A DNA stretch of 64,000 nt from Sulfurimonas lithotrophica (GTDB lineage Bacteria; Campylobacterota; Campylobacteria; Campylobacterales; Sulfurimonadaceae): assembly GCF_009258225.1 (NCBI RefSeq), contig NZ_CP043617.1:124001-188000 (forward strand), in the 5' to 3' direction. Both the position numbers and the translations under genes were made by a program. Shown one piece after another: positions 26,922 to 34,772 of the stretch. The notes beneath the pieces are model-generated. The model was not told the DNA's origin. It made no database searches and saw only the letters and a list, made by a program, of their open reading frames with translations. Numbering within the stretch: position 1 is the first letter of the stretch; every line of letters starts with the position of its first letter.

Positions 26922-28106
26922 TTACATAAATGGTAAACGCGGAATTTTATTTTTCTTGGATAATTTATAGTAAAGTCCCCATCCTTTTTTAAGCCAGTGA
27001 CCAACTATAGGCATAGGTAACATCATTGACTTTTTTGAATCTCTGTAAACAAATGCAGCCCCGTCACCCGTATCCATAACACAGAGTATATTTATATGTT
27101 CTTGGTAACCCTCGAGATTATTTTGATTATTTTCTATTTGCATAATATTATGAGCGGTATTTCTTGCCATTACTTCTGCTATATGACCTTGTTTTGCACG
27201 CCAATCATAGCCTTCCAATGCTGCAACATCCCCGATGGCAAATATATTATCGCTTAGTTCGCCGTTATCTAATTTGGCACGGCAAAAGTTATCTATATTA
27301 ACAAAACCCGCGTCACTTAATGAAAGTCCCGAATTTTCTAAGAGTGTATTTCCCATACCGGCTGCAATGAACATAGTTAAATCTGAATTTAGTTTGCTGT
27401 CATCTTCAAAAATTATACTCTCTGATTCAAAAGATTTTATTTTTTTACCGAAATGTTTGTTTATGTTTAATCTTTTAAAAAACATATCCATCATTTTTAA
27501 TGATTTTTCACCCATCTTTTTTCCTGGTTCTGACATCGGAGCAAAAAAGGTAAGTTTAAAATTTTCTCTTAACCCTTTTTTCTTTAAATGGTTATGCACA
27601 TTAAAAATCAACTCAAAAGCAGGACCGCCGCGAACGGCAGACATATCTTTTGGATTCCCGCCAAATCCAAAACATAACTCTCCGCTACCTTTTTCTATAA
27701 GTGCATCCAGTCTATCTTTTAAAGCTAGGCTTTGTTTCGGCTCGGCACAGATGGAGAGAGTATTTTCTATCCCGTTTGCAGGAGTTTTAGATGCACCAAG
27801 GGCTACTACAAGGTAGTCATAATCACTTTTAGTACCCTCTCTCTCAAGTGTATAGCTGTTTTGTTTTGCATCTACCGCCGTAACTTTATCGACAAGAAGA
27901 TTAAAACCGTGTATATCCGAGAGTTCTTTTAGATTTAACTTATTATCCTCAAAACTCGCTTCACCGGTCGGTATCCAAATAGAAGTCGGGTATATATAAA
28001 GAAAATCCCTATCTGAGATTAATGTTACGTCAAAAGAATACTTTTTTAAATATATAGCAGCCTCTAAACCTGCAAATCCACCGCCTAAAATAGTTACTTT
28101 TTTCAT
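26922..28106 (-). CDS. Sulfide:quinone oxidoreductase-like flavoprotein
   Basis: The 394-residue flavoprotein has an N-terminal FAD motif GGGFAGLEAA (residues 8-17), the DYDYLVVALGA segment, the IFAIGDVAAL second FAD motif near 288-297 and a basic amphipathic C-terminus suited to membrane contact. This is the SQR/NDH-2 superfamily. Cys120 and Cys342 match in rough position the first and last catalytic cysteines of SQR. The middle one is absent, because the corresponding RGGPAFE has no Cys, though Cys145 is nearby. Sulfide oxidation to the quinone pool is likely in this phylum, but a related quinone reductase activity is possible. Confidence 0.75.
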   Translation of the reverse strand: MKKVTILGGGFAGLEAAIYLKKYSFDVTLISDRDFLYIYPTSIWIPTGEASFEDNKLNLKELSDIHGFNLLVDKVTAVDAKQNSYTLEREGTKSDYDYLVVALGASKTPANGIENTLSICAEPKQSLALKDRLDALIEKGSGELCFGFGGNPKDMSAVRGGPAFELIFNVHNHLKKKGLRENFKLTFFAPMSEPGKKMGEKSLKMMDMFFKRLNINKHFGKKIKSFESESIIFEDDSKLNSDLTMFIAAGMGNTLLENSGLSLSDAGFVNIDNFCRAKLDNGELSDNIFAIGDVAALEGYDWRAKQGHIAEVMARNTAHNIMQIENNQNNLEGYQEHINILCVMDTGDGAAFVYRDSKKSMMLPMPIVGHWLKKGWGLYYKLSKKNKIPRLPFM

Positions 28107-28185
28107 CTAATCTCACTTATAAGTTTTAATATTAATTTTTATTCAAATAGATTATAATATTTTTTCTCTGAAATATAAATTATAA

Positions 28186-28191
28186 TATAAT
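28186..28191 (+). promoter_or_regulatory. TATAAT -10 box ahead of the methyltransferase at 28199
   Basis: TATAAT ends seven bases before the ATG and there is no Shine-Dalgarno, so the mRNA may be leaderless. A second overlapping TATAAT lies five bases upstream. Confidence 0.55.
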
Positions 28192-28198
28192 ACTACTT

Positions 28199-29095
28199 AT
28201 GATAAGAAAAAAACTAAATAGATGCACAAACTATGAAATATTGGACTTATTCCAAGGTAAAGAACTTGCAAATACTACAGAATTTGAACTAGAATTTAAT
28301 AAAGATATTTTTAATACTCTAGGTATAAAAACACTCCTAGACTTAGCACAGATATTTTTTTTAAAGATTGAAAATATATATAACGAAAATGAATCGGTAA
28401 TCATCTATATGAGAAGATTAGATGCTAAAAACAGTTTTCACAATCAACAAGATTCATCTGAAAAGTACGGTGTTAAAAGTGAATTTTTTAATATAGACAA
28501 AACAAAAGAGTTCTCTTTTTTATATTATTATTTAGAGGCTTTAAAGTTTGTAGATATATATAATAAACAAAACATTTTAAACATAGGTGTAAATAAAGGG
28601 GATGAGTTTAGTGCTATTAGGGAGTTATTAAGAAAAGATGATTTTTGTAAGAAAAACTTTTTAGGAATTGACTATTCAAAAAGTGCAATAGGGTATGCAA
28701 AAAAGCACTTTAGTGATGATAAAAACGTAGAGTTTATATGTGCCGATATCAACAAGTTAGATAATATTAAACTTAGCAGATATGATTTGCTTATATCTAT
28801 AGGTACACTGCAAAGTTCAAATATAAATTTTAATGCAAAGTTTATGAAGCTTTATCAAAACCATCTGCAAAAAGATGGTGCTGTCGTACTTGGTTTTCCA
28901 AACTGTCGATGGATTGACGGTGAAATGGTCTATGGTGCAAAAGCACCTAACTATAGTTTTAATGAGATGGGTCTGGTTTTAAAAGATATCCATTTTTGTA
29001 AAAAGTATCTTCAGCAAAAAGGCTACAGAGTAGTTATTACGGGAAAAGATTATCTGTTTTTAAGTGCGAGAAAAATTAAAGCAGATGCTTCTTAA
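28199..29095 (+). CDS. Class I SAM-dependent methyltransferase
   Basis: The 298-residue protein has a central Rossmann methyltransferase domain (about 115-270). Motif I reads NILNIGVNKGDEFSA, followed by FLGIDYSKSAIGYAKKH and YDLLISIGTLQS. The N-terminal 110 residues do not match a domain I know. The substrate is unknown. Its last 20 bases overlap the 3' end of the convergent asnB gene. Along with a second methyltransferase on the far side of asnB, it may modify a shared surface or natural product. Confidence 0.75.
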   Translation: MIRKKLNRCTNYEILDLFQGKELANTTEFELEFNKDIFNTLGIKTLLDLAQIFFLKIENIYNENESVIIYMRRLDAKNSFHNQQDSSEKYGVKSEFFNIDKTKEFSFLYYYLEALKFVDIYNKQNILNIGVNKGDEFSAIRELLRKDDFCKKNFLGIDYSKSAIGYAKKHFSDDKNVEFICADINKLDNIKLSRYDLLISIGTLQSSNINFNAKFMKLYQNHLQKDGAVVLGFPNCRWIDGEMVYGAKAPNYSFNEMGLVLKDIHFCKKYLQQKGYRVVITGKDYLFLSARKIKADAS

Positions 29096-30872
29096 TCCAG
29101 ACGCTCAATACATACAGTCCCCATATATGATGCTTGAATGATTTAGTGTTTGAGCCTTTGATGAACTCTTTAAGTTCACGTTCTTTAAAAAGCTGAGTCT
29201 TTTTGTTTACCTCTTGAATAAGCGATATTTTTTTAGACTCTATCAGATACTCCATATATGGATTTGAAAAACCTTTCTTTTTGCGATTAAGTATCTCTTT
29301 TGGCAGATGCTTTTTCATTATTTGTTTAAGAAGTGATTTTGTAGTAGTGTCTTGGTATTTTAGCTTTGCATCTATACTAAATACTAAAGATGTAAATTCA
29401 TGATCTAAAAACGGTGTACGCGACTCTATAGAGTGAGCCATACTGACTCGGTCTAGTTTAGTCAAAAAATGCTCAGCTTGAAAAAGCTGCAGGTCAATAT
29501 AGCTATACCACTCTGCTTCATCTTTATGCTCGGATGCATTAAATATATCTCTATATGGTTTTATATATTTTAAAGACTGATTATCCTCTATGTTTTGGCG
29601 AAGCAGGTTGTTTTTTTGAGTATCGGTAAATTTTTCACCCGATGTACGAAATAAAACACTACCTTCTAAGACTCTTTTATACCACTCCCACTCTCTGTTT
29701 TGGTCATAATTGGATTTAAAATATCTTTTTAGCCAGTTTTTGTTTTTAAGATTTTTCATCTGTTCTATATCAAGATAGTTAAAATAGTGTCTGTAACCTA
29801 AAAAAAGCTCATCACTTCCCTCTCCGCTTAAAACAACTTTGTACCCGTCTTTTTTTATCTCACGAAACAATAGATGCAAAGGTATTGCTGCTGGGTCGTT
29901 TAGAGGCTCATCAAGTGAGTCTAAAATCTCATCGGAGTTGTTTGAATAATCATCTATGGATATCTCAACCCTTTTATTTTTAAGACCTAAAAAATCGGCA
30001 CTCTCTTTTGCATCTATACCCTCATCATATTTCTCATACTCTTTATATCCTAAAGTATATGTTTGCAAATCATGTTGGTTATGTAAAGCAAAATGGTTTA
30101 TAGTCGCACTGTCTATCCCGCCTGATAATAAAGATGCCATAGGTGCATCGGAGTGCAGACGGATATTTATGGATTCTTTTAGTTTTGATTCAAGCAGATG
30201 CAGGGCTTCATCTTTGTTTGTTATAAGATTTGGTTTTGCATCTAAGATATTAAAATATTTTTTTATAGTAACTTTGTTATCTTTGTATTCTAAACATTCT
30301 CCGGCTGCAAGTTTTTTAATACCTTTAAAAAATGTATATGGTGGAGTCGGGGCTGAAAATGAAAGGTAGGAGAGAAAGGCATCGATATCCATCTCGGTTT
30401 TACTTAGGTATGGAACGAGTGCTTTTATCTCAGATGCAAAAATAAAACTTTTGTCTTGTAAATAAAATAATGGTTTTTTACCTAAGCGGTCGCGAAAAAG
30501 GTATAGAGTGTCTTTATCTTTGATAGCTATTGCAAACATACCTCGAAGTTTATTTACAAAATCAACACCCCAATGTTTATATGCATCCGCTAATACTTCT
30601 ATTTCGTCTTGAGGTTTAAAACCATAATTATTCAGTTCATTTTGCAATTCTTTATGGTTGTATATCTCGCCGTTAAAAGAGATTAATATCTCGTTTTTGC
30701 TTAGCGGTTGTTTTGTTTTATTGTTTTGAATATTTAGCAGTTGATGTGCGAAAAAAAACTCTTCTTTTTCTATGATATTTGTAGCATCAGGTCCGCGATG
30801 AGTTAATTTTGAAAGAGATTTTTTTGCTTTATTTGTATCATAAGAGCCTATAATTCCAAATATGGCACACAT
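29076..30872 (-). CDS. asnB: Asparagine synthetase, glutamine-hydrolysing
   Basis: The 598-residue enzyme has an N-terminal class II glutamine amidotransferase domain starting with the catalytic Cys2 (MCAIFGIIGS) and HRGPDA, and a C-terminal synthetase domain with the ATP loop LLSGGIDSA (near residue 250) and VLSGEGSDELF. It forms asparagine or, in glycan and natural-product loci, amidates another carboxylate. Its start overlaps the stop of the upstream methyltransferase at 30872 by one base, and it is convergent with another methyltransferase. Amide synthesis on a polymer is a real alternative to simple asparagine supply. Confidence 0.92.
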   Translation of the reverse strand: MCAIFGIIGSYDTNKAKKSLSKLTHRGPDATNIIEKEEFFFAHQLLNIQNNKTKQPLSKNEILISFNGEIYNHKELQNELNNYGFKPQDEIEVLADAYKHWGVDFVNKLRGMFAIAIKDKDTLYLFRDRLGKKPLFYLQDKSFIFASEIKALVPYLSKTEMDIDAFLSYLSFSAPTPPYTFFKGIKKLAAGECLEYKDNKVTIKKYFNILDAKPNLITNKDEALHLLESKLKESINIRLHSDAPMASLLSGGIDSATINHFALHNQHDLQTYTLGYKEYEKYDEGIDAKESADFLGLKNKRVEISIDDYSNNSDEILDSLDEPLNDPAAIPLHLLFREIKKDGYKVVLSGEGSDELFLGYRHYFNYLDIEQMKNLKNKNWLKRYFKSNYDQNREWEWYKRVLEGSVLFRTSGEKFTDTQKNNLLRQNIEDNQSLKYIKPYRDIFNASEHKDEAEWYSYIDLQLFQAEHFLTKLDRVSMAHSIESRTPFLDHEFTSLVFSIDAKLKYQDTTTKSLLKQIMKKHLPKEILNRKKKGFSNPYMEYLIESKKISLIQEVNKKTQLFKERELKEFIKGSNTKSFKHHIWGLYVLSVWIKKHLL

Positions 30873-31453
30873 TATTTATCAAACCTTACGGTTATGTCTG
30901 CATCGAGATAACCTTCTAAAAAAGTAACTTTTTTTACATCCAACTCTTTTGCAAAAAGTTCTATCTGTTTTTTTGTTATATAGTTATAAGTTTCACTCTC
31001 TTTATCCCCGTGTAATATATTAAACACAAAAGATAACTCGGATGCCAAAAAGCAATTTTTTATAAATAAAAATGTTTCATATTTATTAAGCACGTTCATA
31101 GCACCGCTACATATTACAAAATCTGTTCTTGGTAAATCATCTTTTGTAATATCTAAATTTAATATCTTGCATCCAGTATTGTTTGATGCAATTGATACCA
31201 TATCATTATGACAATCTATACCTATATAGTTTTTTGGAAGAGTTTTATTTTTTTTAAGGTAAAAATAAAAGTCGCCAAACCCGCAACCCGCATCTATAAT
31301 ATTATATTTGTACAACTCTTTGGGAAGAAGTTTAACAATGGTACTAAAGCGAATTTTTTGCGTTGAGGCATTAGCCCAGTTAACACCCTTTGCATTTATG
31401 CCGTGTTTTTCAATAGCGGAGGAGTAAAACTTTTCATTATCAATTTTTGGCAT
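30872..31453 (-). CDS. Class I SAM-dependent methyltransferase
   Basis: The 193-residue protein is a compact Rossmann methyltransferase with motif I IIDAGCGFGDFYFYLKK (about residues 54-70), the acidic YIGIDCHND loop and VICSGAMNVLNKYE. It lies directly upstream of asnB with a one-base overlap, so the two are co-expressed. The substrate is unknown. It is preceded by a gene for a coiled-coil protein 17 bp upstream, so it may belong to a longer operon from 32228 downward. Confidence 0.8.
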   Translation of the reverse strand: MPKIDNEKFYSSAIEKHGINAKGVNWANASTQKIRFSTIVKLLPKELYKYNIIDAGCGFGDFYFYLKKNKTLPKNYIGIDCHNDMVSIASNNTGCKILNLDITKDDLPRTDFVICSGAMNVLNKYETFLFIKNCFLASELSFVFNILHGDKESETYNYITKKQIELFAKELDVKKVTFLEGYLDADITVRFDK

Positions 31454-31470
31454 TTTAGTTAACTATATGT

Positions 31471-31839
31471 TTAGTAGTTTTTCATTATACAAGGTATATC
31501 TGATTCACCTTTGATCTCTTCAAATTTATTCATCTCTTCATTCATAACACTCTCAAAGTTCTCAATACTTTGATTAAGTTTCTCTTGAGCTTCATCTACA
31601 AGCTTTTGTTGTTTTGCTTCTGTTTCTTTAAATTGGTTAAAAATTTCTAAAAAATATTTTTTGTCTTTGGTTAATAAAACAACATCTTCTCTTTTAACCC
31701 ATTTTCTCTCTGTTTTTCCGTTTTTTTCAAATTCAAAGATAACATTTTCACTGTTTATGGAAGTTATAAACTTATTAACCGCAAAACCTATAAAGTGTTG
31801 CAGCGGGACAGAGTGTTGCCTTTTAATTACATAATACAT
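31471..31839 (-). CDS. Hypothetical protein with C-terminal coiled coil
   Basis: The 122-residue soluble protein has an N-terminal basic beta-rich part with KRQHSVPLQHFIGFAVNK and FEKNGKTERKWVKREDVVLL (an SH3-like feel, about 1-60), and then a charged helical coiled coil (about 65-115). I do not recognise a family. It shares one base with the AMMECR1-like gene upstream and lies 17 bp from the methyltransferase downstream, so it is part of an operon-like run. There is no signal peptide or membrane helix. Confidence 0.7.
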   Translation of the reverse strand: MYYVIKRQHSVPLQHFIGFAVNKFITSINSENVIFEFEKNGKTERKWVKREDVVLLTKDKKYFLEIFNQFKETEAKQQKLVDEAQEKLNQSIENFESVMNEEMNKFEEIKGESDIPCIMKNY

Positions 31840-32228
31840 TAATCTTTAAGTTCCTTTTGGATTGAATAGTTGCTTGTTTCTAATATAGCAGGGTCTCTTT
31901 CGTTTATGATGCCATCGGGAGTATTTAGCTCTATCTCAATTTCACAAGATAGATACTCTGAAGTTGTGATGGGAGAAAAGTTCGTATCTTCAAAAGCTGC
32001 TTTTTTTGCATTTAGAATTATACTCTCTATTAAAGAGATATTTTCACCTTCTATTTGAGCTTTACCTCTGAGTTTATTTTCTAAAAAAATTTTTACGGAT
32101 GCATCAACAGTTTCTTTTAAGAGGGGAAATTCACTTATCAGTGAACCTTTATCTATTTTTCTTTTTGCTTCTAAAACTTCTTCTATTGAATCACGTGCAA
32201 GTTGTAGTAAAACTGAACGAGCCATCAA
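31839..32228 (-). CDS. AMMECR1-like domain protein, minimal form
   Basis: The 129-residue protein resembles AMMECR1 domains: an N-terminal helix LLQLARDSIEEVLEAKR, a strand pair around FLENKLRGKAQIEG, and the typical helix AKKAAFEDTNFSPITTSEYLSCEIEIELNTP (shown here in part; about residues 80-110). The usual LRGCIG motif is reduced to LRGKAQ and the domain is shorter than the normal 170-200 residues. AMMECR1 proteins have no established biochemical activity in bacteria, although a link to modification chemistry has been proposed. The start is ATG ATG with either possible. Confidence 0.6.
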   Translation of the reverse strand: MMARSVLLQLARDSIEEVLEAKRKIDKGSLISEFPLLKETVDASVKIFLENKLRGKAQIEGENISLIESIILNAKKAAFEDTNFSPITTSEYLSCEIEIELNTPDGIINERDPAILETSNYSIQKELKD

Positions 32229-32259
32229 AATCCTTAAGTATTTTAGATATCTACAAACA

Positions 32260-33414
32260 TTATAGCGTATTTTTTTCTTTATAGTTATTTATAAATTTTA
32301 TAATAACCATAACACTTATGACTTGAAATAACGATGCCAATATAAAAGCATAATAATGAAGTTTATCTATGGAGTTTGCATGGTATGCCAGTGTAGCCAT
32401 AGCAATAAGAAGGGTTAAAGGCATAGAATGTGATAGACCCATAAGTATTGAATCAATTGCACCCAACTCTCTTGTAAAAACAAACGAAGCAATTACACGC
32501 ATCACAATCATAACTACCGCTATAATAAGTGCTTTTGATATTAAACCCTCTATTGTCAAGGCATCTAGGTTAAATGTCGTGCCGATATAGATAAAAAATA
32601 TAGGTACTAAAAATCCAAAACCAAACGCTTCAAGTTTATGTGGCAGATCTTCTTTATGGGGAAAAAATGTCGGTATAAAGATACCAGCCAAAAATGCCCC
32701 AAAGGCTAGCTCAAGTTCCAAGTAAAGCATAGATGCAACAAGTAAAAAGAATATCCCCATTGAGAGGCGGATATCTTGTTCGGCTTTGTCCTCATGAGGC
32801 ATTAATATTGTTGATATGCTAGGGAACCACCAAGTAAGGATTGCAAAAACCCTAAATAAAACAAACATAAAAAGTAAAAATAGAGTAAGTGCCAAAATAG
32901 TTTTAAATAAACCGATACCGATGCCAGACTGCAACCCTGCAGAAGTTATGGTTAAAACGGCAATACTTACAACTTCTCCTATACCACCGCTTGTCATAGA
33001 TAAATCAAGCCACGGAGTTTTACCATACTCTTTTGAGAGAGTAGCTACAAGTCCTACGGATATAAGTGGTAATAAAACCATAAATATTTTTCCCAGATTT
33101 AGATACAAAGATAAAAAAATCGAAAATGCATAGAGTATGATTATGTATATAATAACTTTTTTTACAATATGACTCGGTGTTTTAAAAACATTTGTCAGGT
33201 TAATTTCTGTACCTGCAATAAACATAAGGTACAAAAATCCAAACTCTGCTACAAGTTCAAATATATGTTCATCGTGAAGCAGTCCCAGATACGCTAGAAG
33301 TGAACCGAAAATAATCTCAATGGGTGTAGTCGGAAGATTAAGTTTTTTAGCAAAAAAAGGGGAGAAAATAATAATTAGCGATATGGTTGTAATAAGTACA
33401 ATAGTATCACTCAT
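32260..33414 (-). CDS. Monovalent cation:proton antiporter (CPA2/Kef-type), membrane domain only
   Basis: The 384-residue protein is nearly all membrane helices (about 12) and shows the CPA2 pattern with LPTTPIEIIFGSLLAYLG near the N-terminus and LELELAFGAFLAGIFIPTFFP near residue 230. It ends without the cytoplasmic RCK/TrkA nucleotide-binding domain that gates Kef channels. It exchanges K+ or Na+ for protons at the inner membrane. It lies in a minus-strand run with bioB 10 bp upstream. Confidence 0.85.
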   Translation of the reverse strand: MSDTIVLITTISLIIIFSPFFAKKLNLPTTPIEIIFGSLLAYLGLLHDEHIFELVAEFGFLYLMFIAGTEINLTNVFKTPSHIVKKVIIYIIILYAFSIFLSLYLNLGKIFMVLLPLISVGLVATLSKEYGKTPWLDLSMTSGGIGEVVSIAVLTITSAGLQSGIGIGLFKTILALTLFLLFMFVLFRVFAILTWWFPSISTILMPHEDKAEQDIRLSMGIFFLLVASMLYLELELAFGAFLAGIFIPTFFPHKEDLPHKLEAFGFGFLVPIFFIYIGTTFNLDALTIEGLISKALIIAVVMIVMRVIASFVFTRELGAIDSILMGLSHSMPLTLLIAMATLAYHANSIDKLHYYAFILASLFQVISVMVIIKFINNYKEKNTL

Positions 33415-33424
33415 TTTATTTCCT

Positions 33425-34270
33425 TTATTTTACGTTTTTTGCTACTTCAAGACCTAGTGAATTTAGCATATCCAAATCTTTACTCATTATTCTACCTGAA
33501 GTTGTTAAGTAATTACCTATAACTATAGAGTTTGCACCGTATTTAAATATCTCGTTTTGTCTCTTGCCAAACATAAGTTCACGTCCGCCTGCAACCATAA
33601 TGCGTTCAGCATCAGGTAACATATTACGTGTTAGTTTTATAAGCTCAAACGCTTCATCTATTTTTATAGTACTCGGATTTAATTTTAGTGCTTCATTGTG
33701 CATATAAAAATTTATAGGTACACTTGTAGGATTTAAAGACTTTAGAGATTCAAGCATACTTACCCTGTCTTCCCCAGTTTCGCCAAGTCCGAATATACCG
33801 CCGCTTATAAGTACAAGTCCTGCTTTGTTTACGTTTTGACAAGTCTCATACCTCTCATCCCATGAGTGTGTTGTACATATCTTAGGATAAAATTCACGAG
33901 ACGTCTCAAGGTTATGGTTATAAGCTTTTATCCCTGCTTCTTTTAAAATGAGCAATTGTTCGAGAGTAGCCGTTCCGTTACATGCTATTAGCCTAAGTTC
34001 TGGAACTTCTTTGGTTAAAATTTTAGCCGTATTGCATACAAATTCCAAGGTTTTATCGTTTAGCCCTTTATCGGCAGTAACAAGACAAAAGCCAAGTGCT
34101 CCATTTTCACGTGCTGTTTTTGCTTCTTTTAAAATATCATCTATAGGTTTTTGCTTATAGCGTTCAATATCTGCTTTATATCTTACGCTTTGAGAACAAA
34201 ATTTACAGTCTTCTTTACATGTACCGCTATTTATATTACAGATTGAACAAAGAAAAATTTTATCTTGCAT
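33425..34270 (-). CDS. bioB: Biotin synthase
   Basis: The 281-residue radical SAM enzyme inserts sulfur into dethiobiotin. The cluster-binding C-x3-C-x2-C is visible as CKEDCKFC followed by SQSVRYKA (about residues 18-33), and the later FNHNLETSREFY-like motif appears as AYNHNLETSREFYPKI. The protein is shorter than E. coli BioB (346 aa), as is usual in Campylobacterota. The start overlaps the stop of the upstream phosphoesterase by 11 bp, so translation is coupled. The short form keeps the radical core; residues for the auxiliary cluster cannot be placed without alignment. Confidence 0.93.
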   Translation of the reverse strand: MQDKIFLCSICNINSGTCKEDCKFCSQSVRYKADIERYKQKPIDDILKEAKTARENGALGFCLVTADKGLNDKTLEFVCNTAKILTKEVPELRLIACNGTATLEQLLILKEAGIKAYNHNLETSREFYPKICTTHSWDERYETCQNVNKAGLVLISGGIFGLGETGEDRVSMLESLKSLNPTSVPINFYMHNEALKLNPSTIKIDEAFELIKLTRNMLPDAERIMVAGGRELMFGKRQNEIFKYGANSIVIGNYLTTSGRIMSKDLDMLNSLGLEVAKNVK

Positions 34271-34772
34271 AGTTTATCACTTTTGGTATAAATTCTTCAG
34301 TTTTACTCTCACGTGTGAAGTGAGTAACTATTAAGTTGTGCTCTTTAACATCAAGCATCGCACACTCTGAGATTGGTTTGCTTCTTGCACATACCTCTCC
34401 GGGATTTAAAAAAAGCGTATCCCCTTTGTACTCAGAGTGAAAAGTATGTGTATGACCTGATATTACTACGTCTGCATCCGGTGTCATGTAAAACGGCAGA
34501 TGCATAAGTTTAAATTTTAAATTTGAGAGTTTAAAGTAGTTGGGTTCTTGAACAAGATTGTATTTATTATGATACTCGGCTAAATGTGCATCGTTATTTC
34601 CATATACGGCTACATATTTTTTACCACTTTGTTCAAGCAGGTCTAAAACTTCTACTTCAACTATATCACCTGCATGTATAAAAAATTCAGCACCCTCTCT
34701 TAGTAAGAATTCTATAACTTTCTTAGCTTTACCCACTTTTGAGTGAGTATCAGAGATAACGCCGATCTTCAT
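34260..34772 (-). CDS. YfcE/MJ0936-type metallophosphoesterase
   Basis: The 170-residue protein has the complete metal-binding pattern of calcineurin-like phosphoesterases of this small family: GVISDTHS near the start, HAGDIVE, VYGNNDAH, and GHTHTFHSE. It hydrolyses phosphodiesters in vitro with Mn or Ni; the natural substrate is unknown. It overlaps topA by one base and bioB by 11, forming a topA-phosphoesterase-bioB operon. Confidence 0.88.
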   Translation of the reverse strand: MKIGVISDTHSKVGKAKKVIEFLLREGAEFFIHAGDIVEVEVLDLLEQSGKKYVAVYGNNDAHLAEYHNKYNLVQEPNYFKLSNLKFKLMHLPFYMTPDADVVISGHTHTFHSEYKGDTLFLNPGEVCARSKPISECAMLDVKEHNLIVTHFTRESKTEEFIPKVINYAR

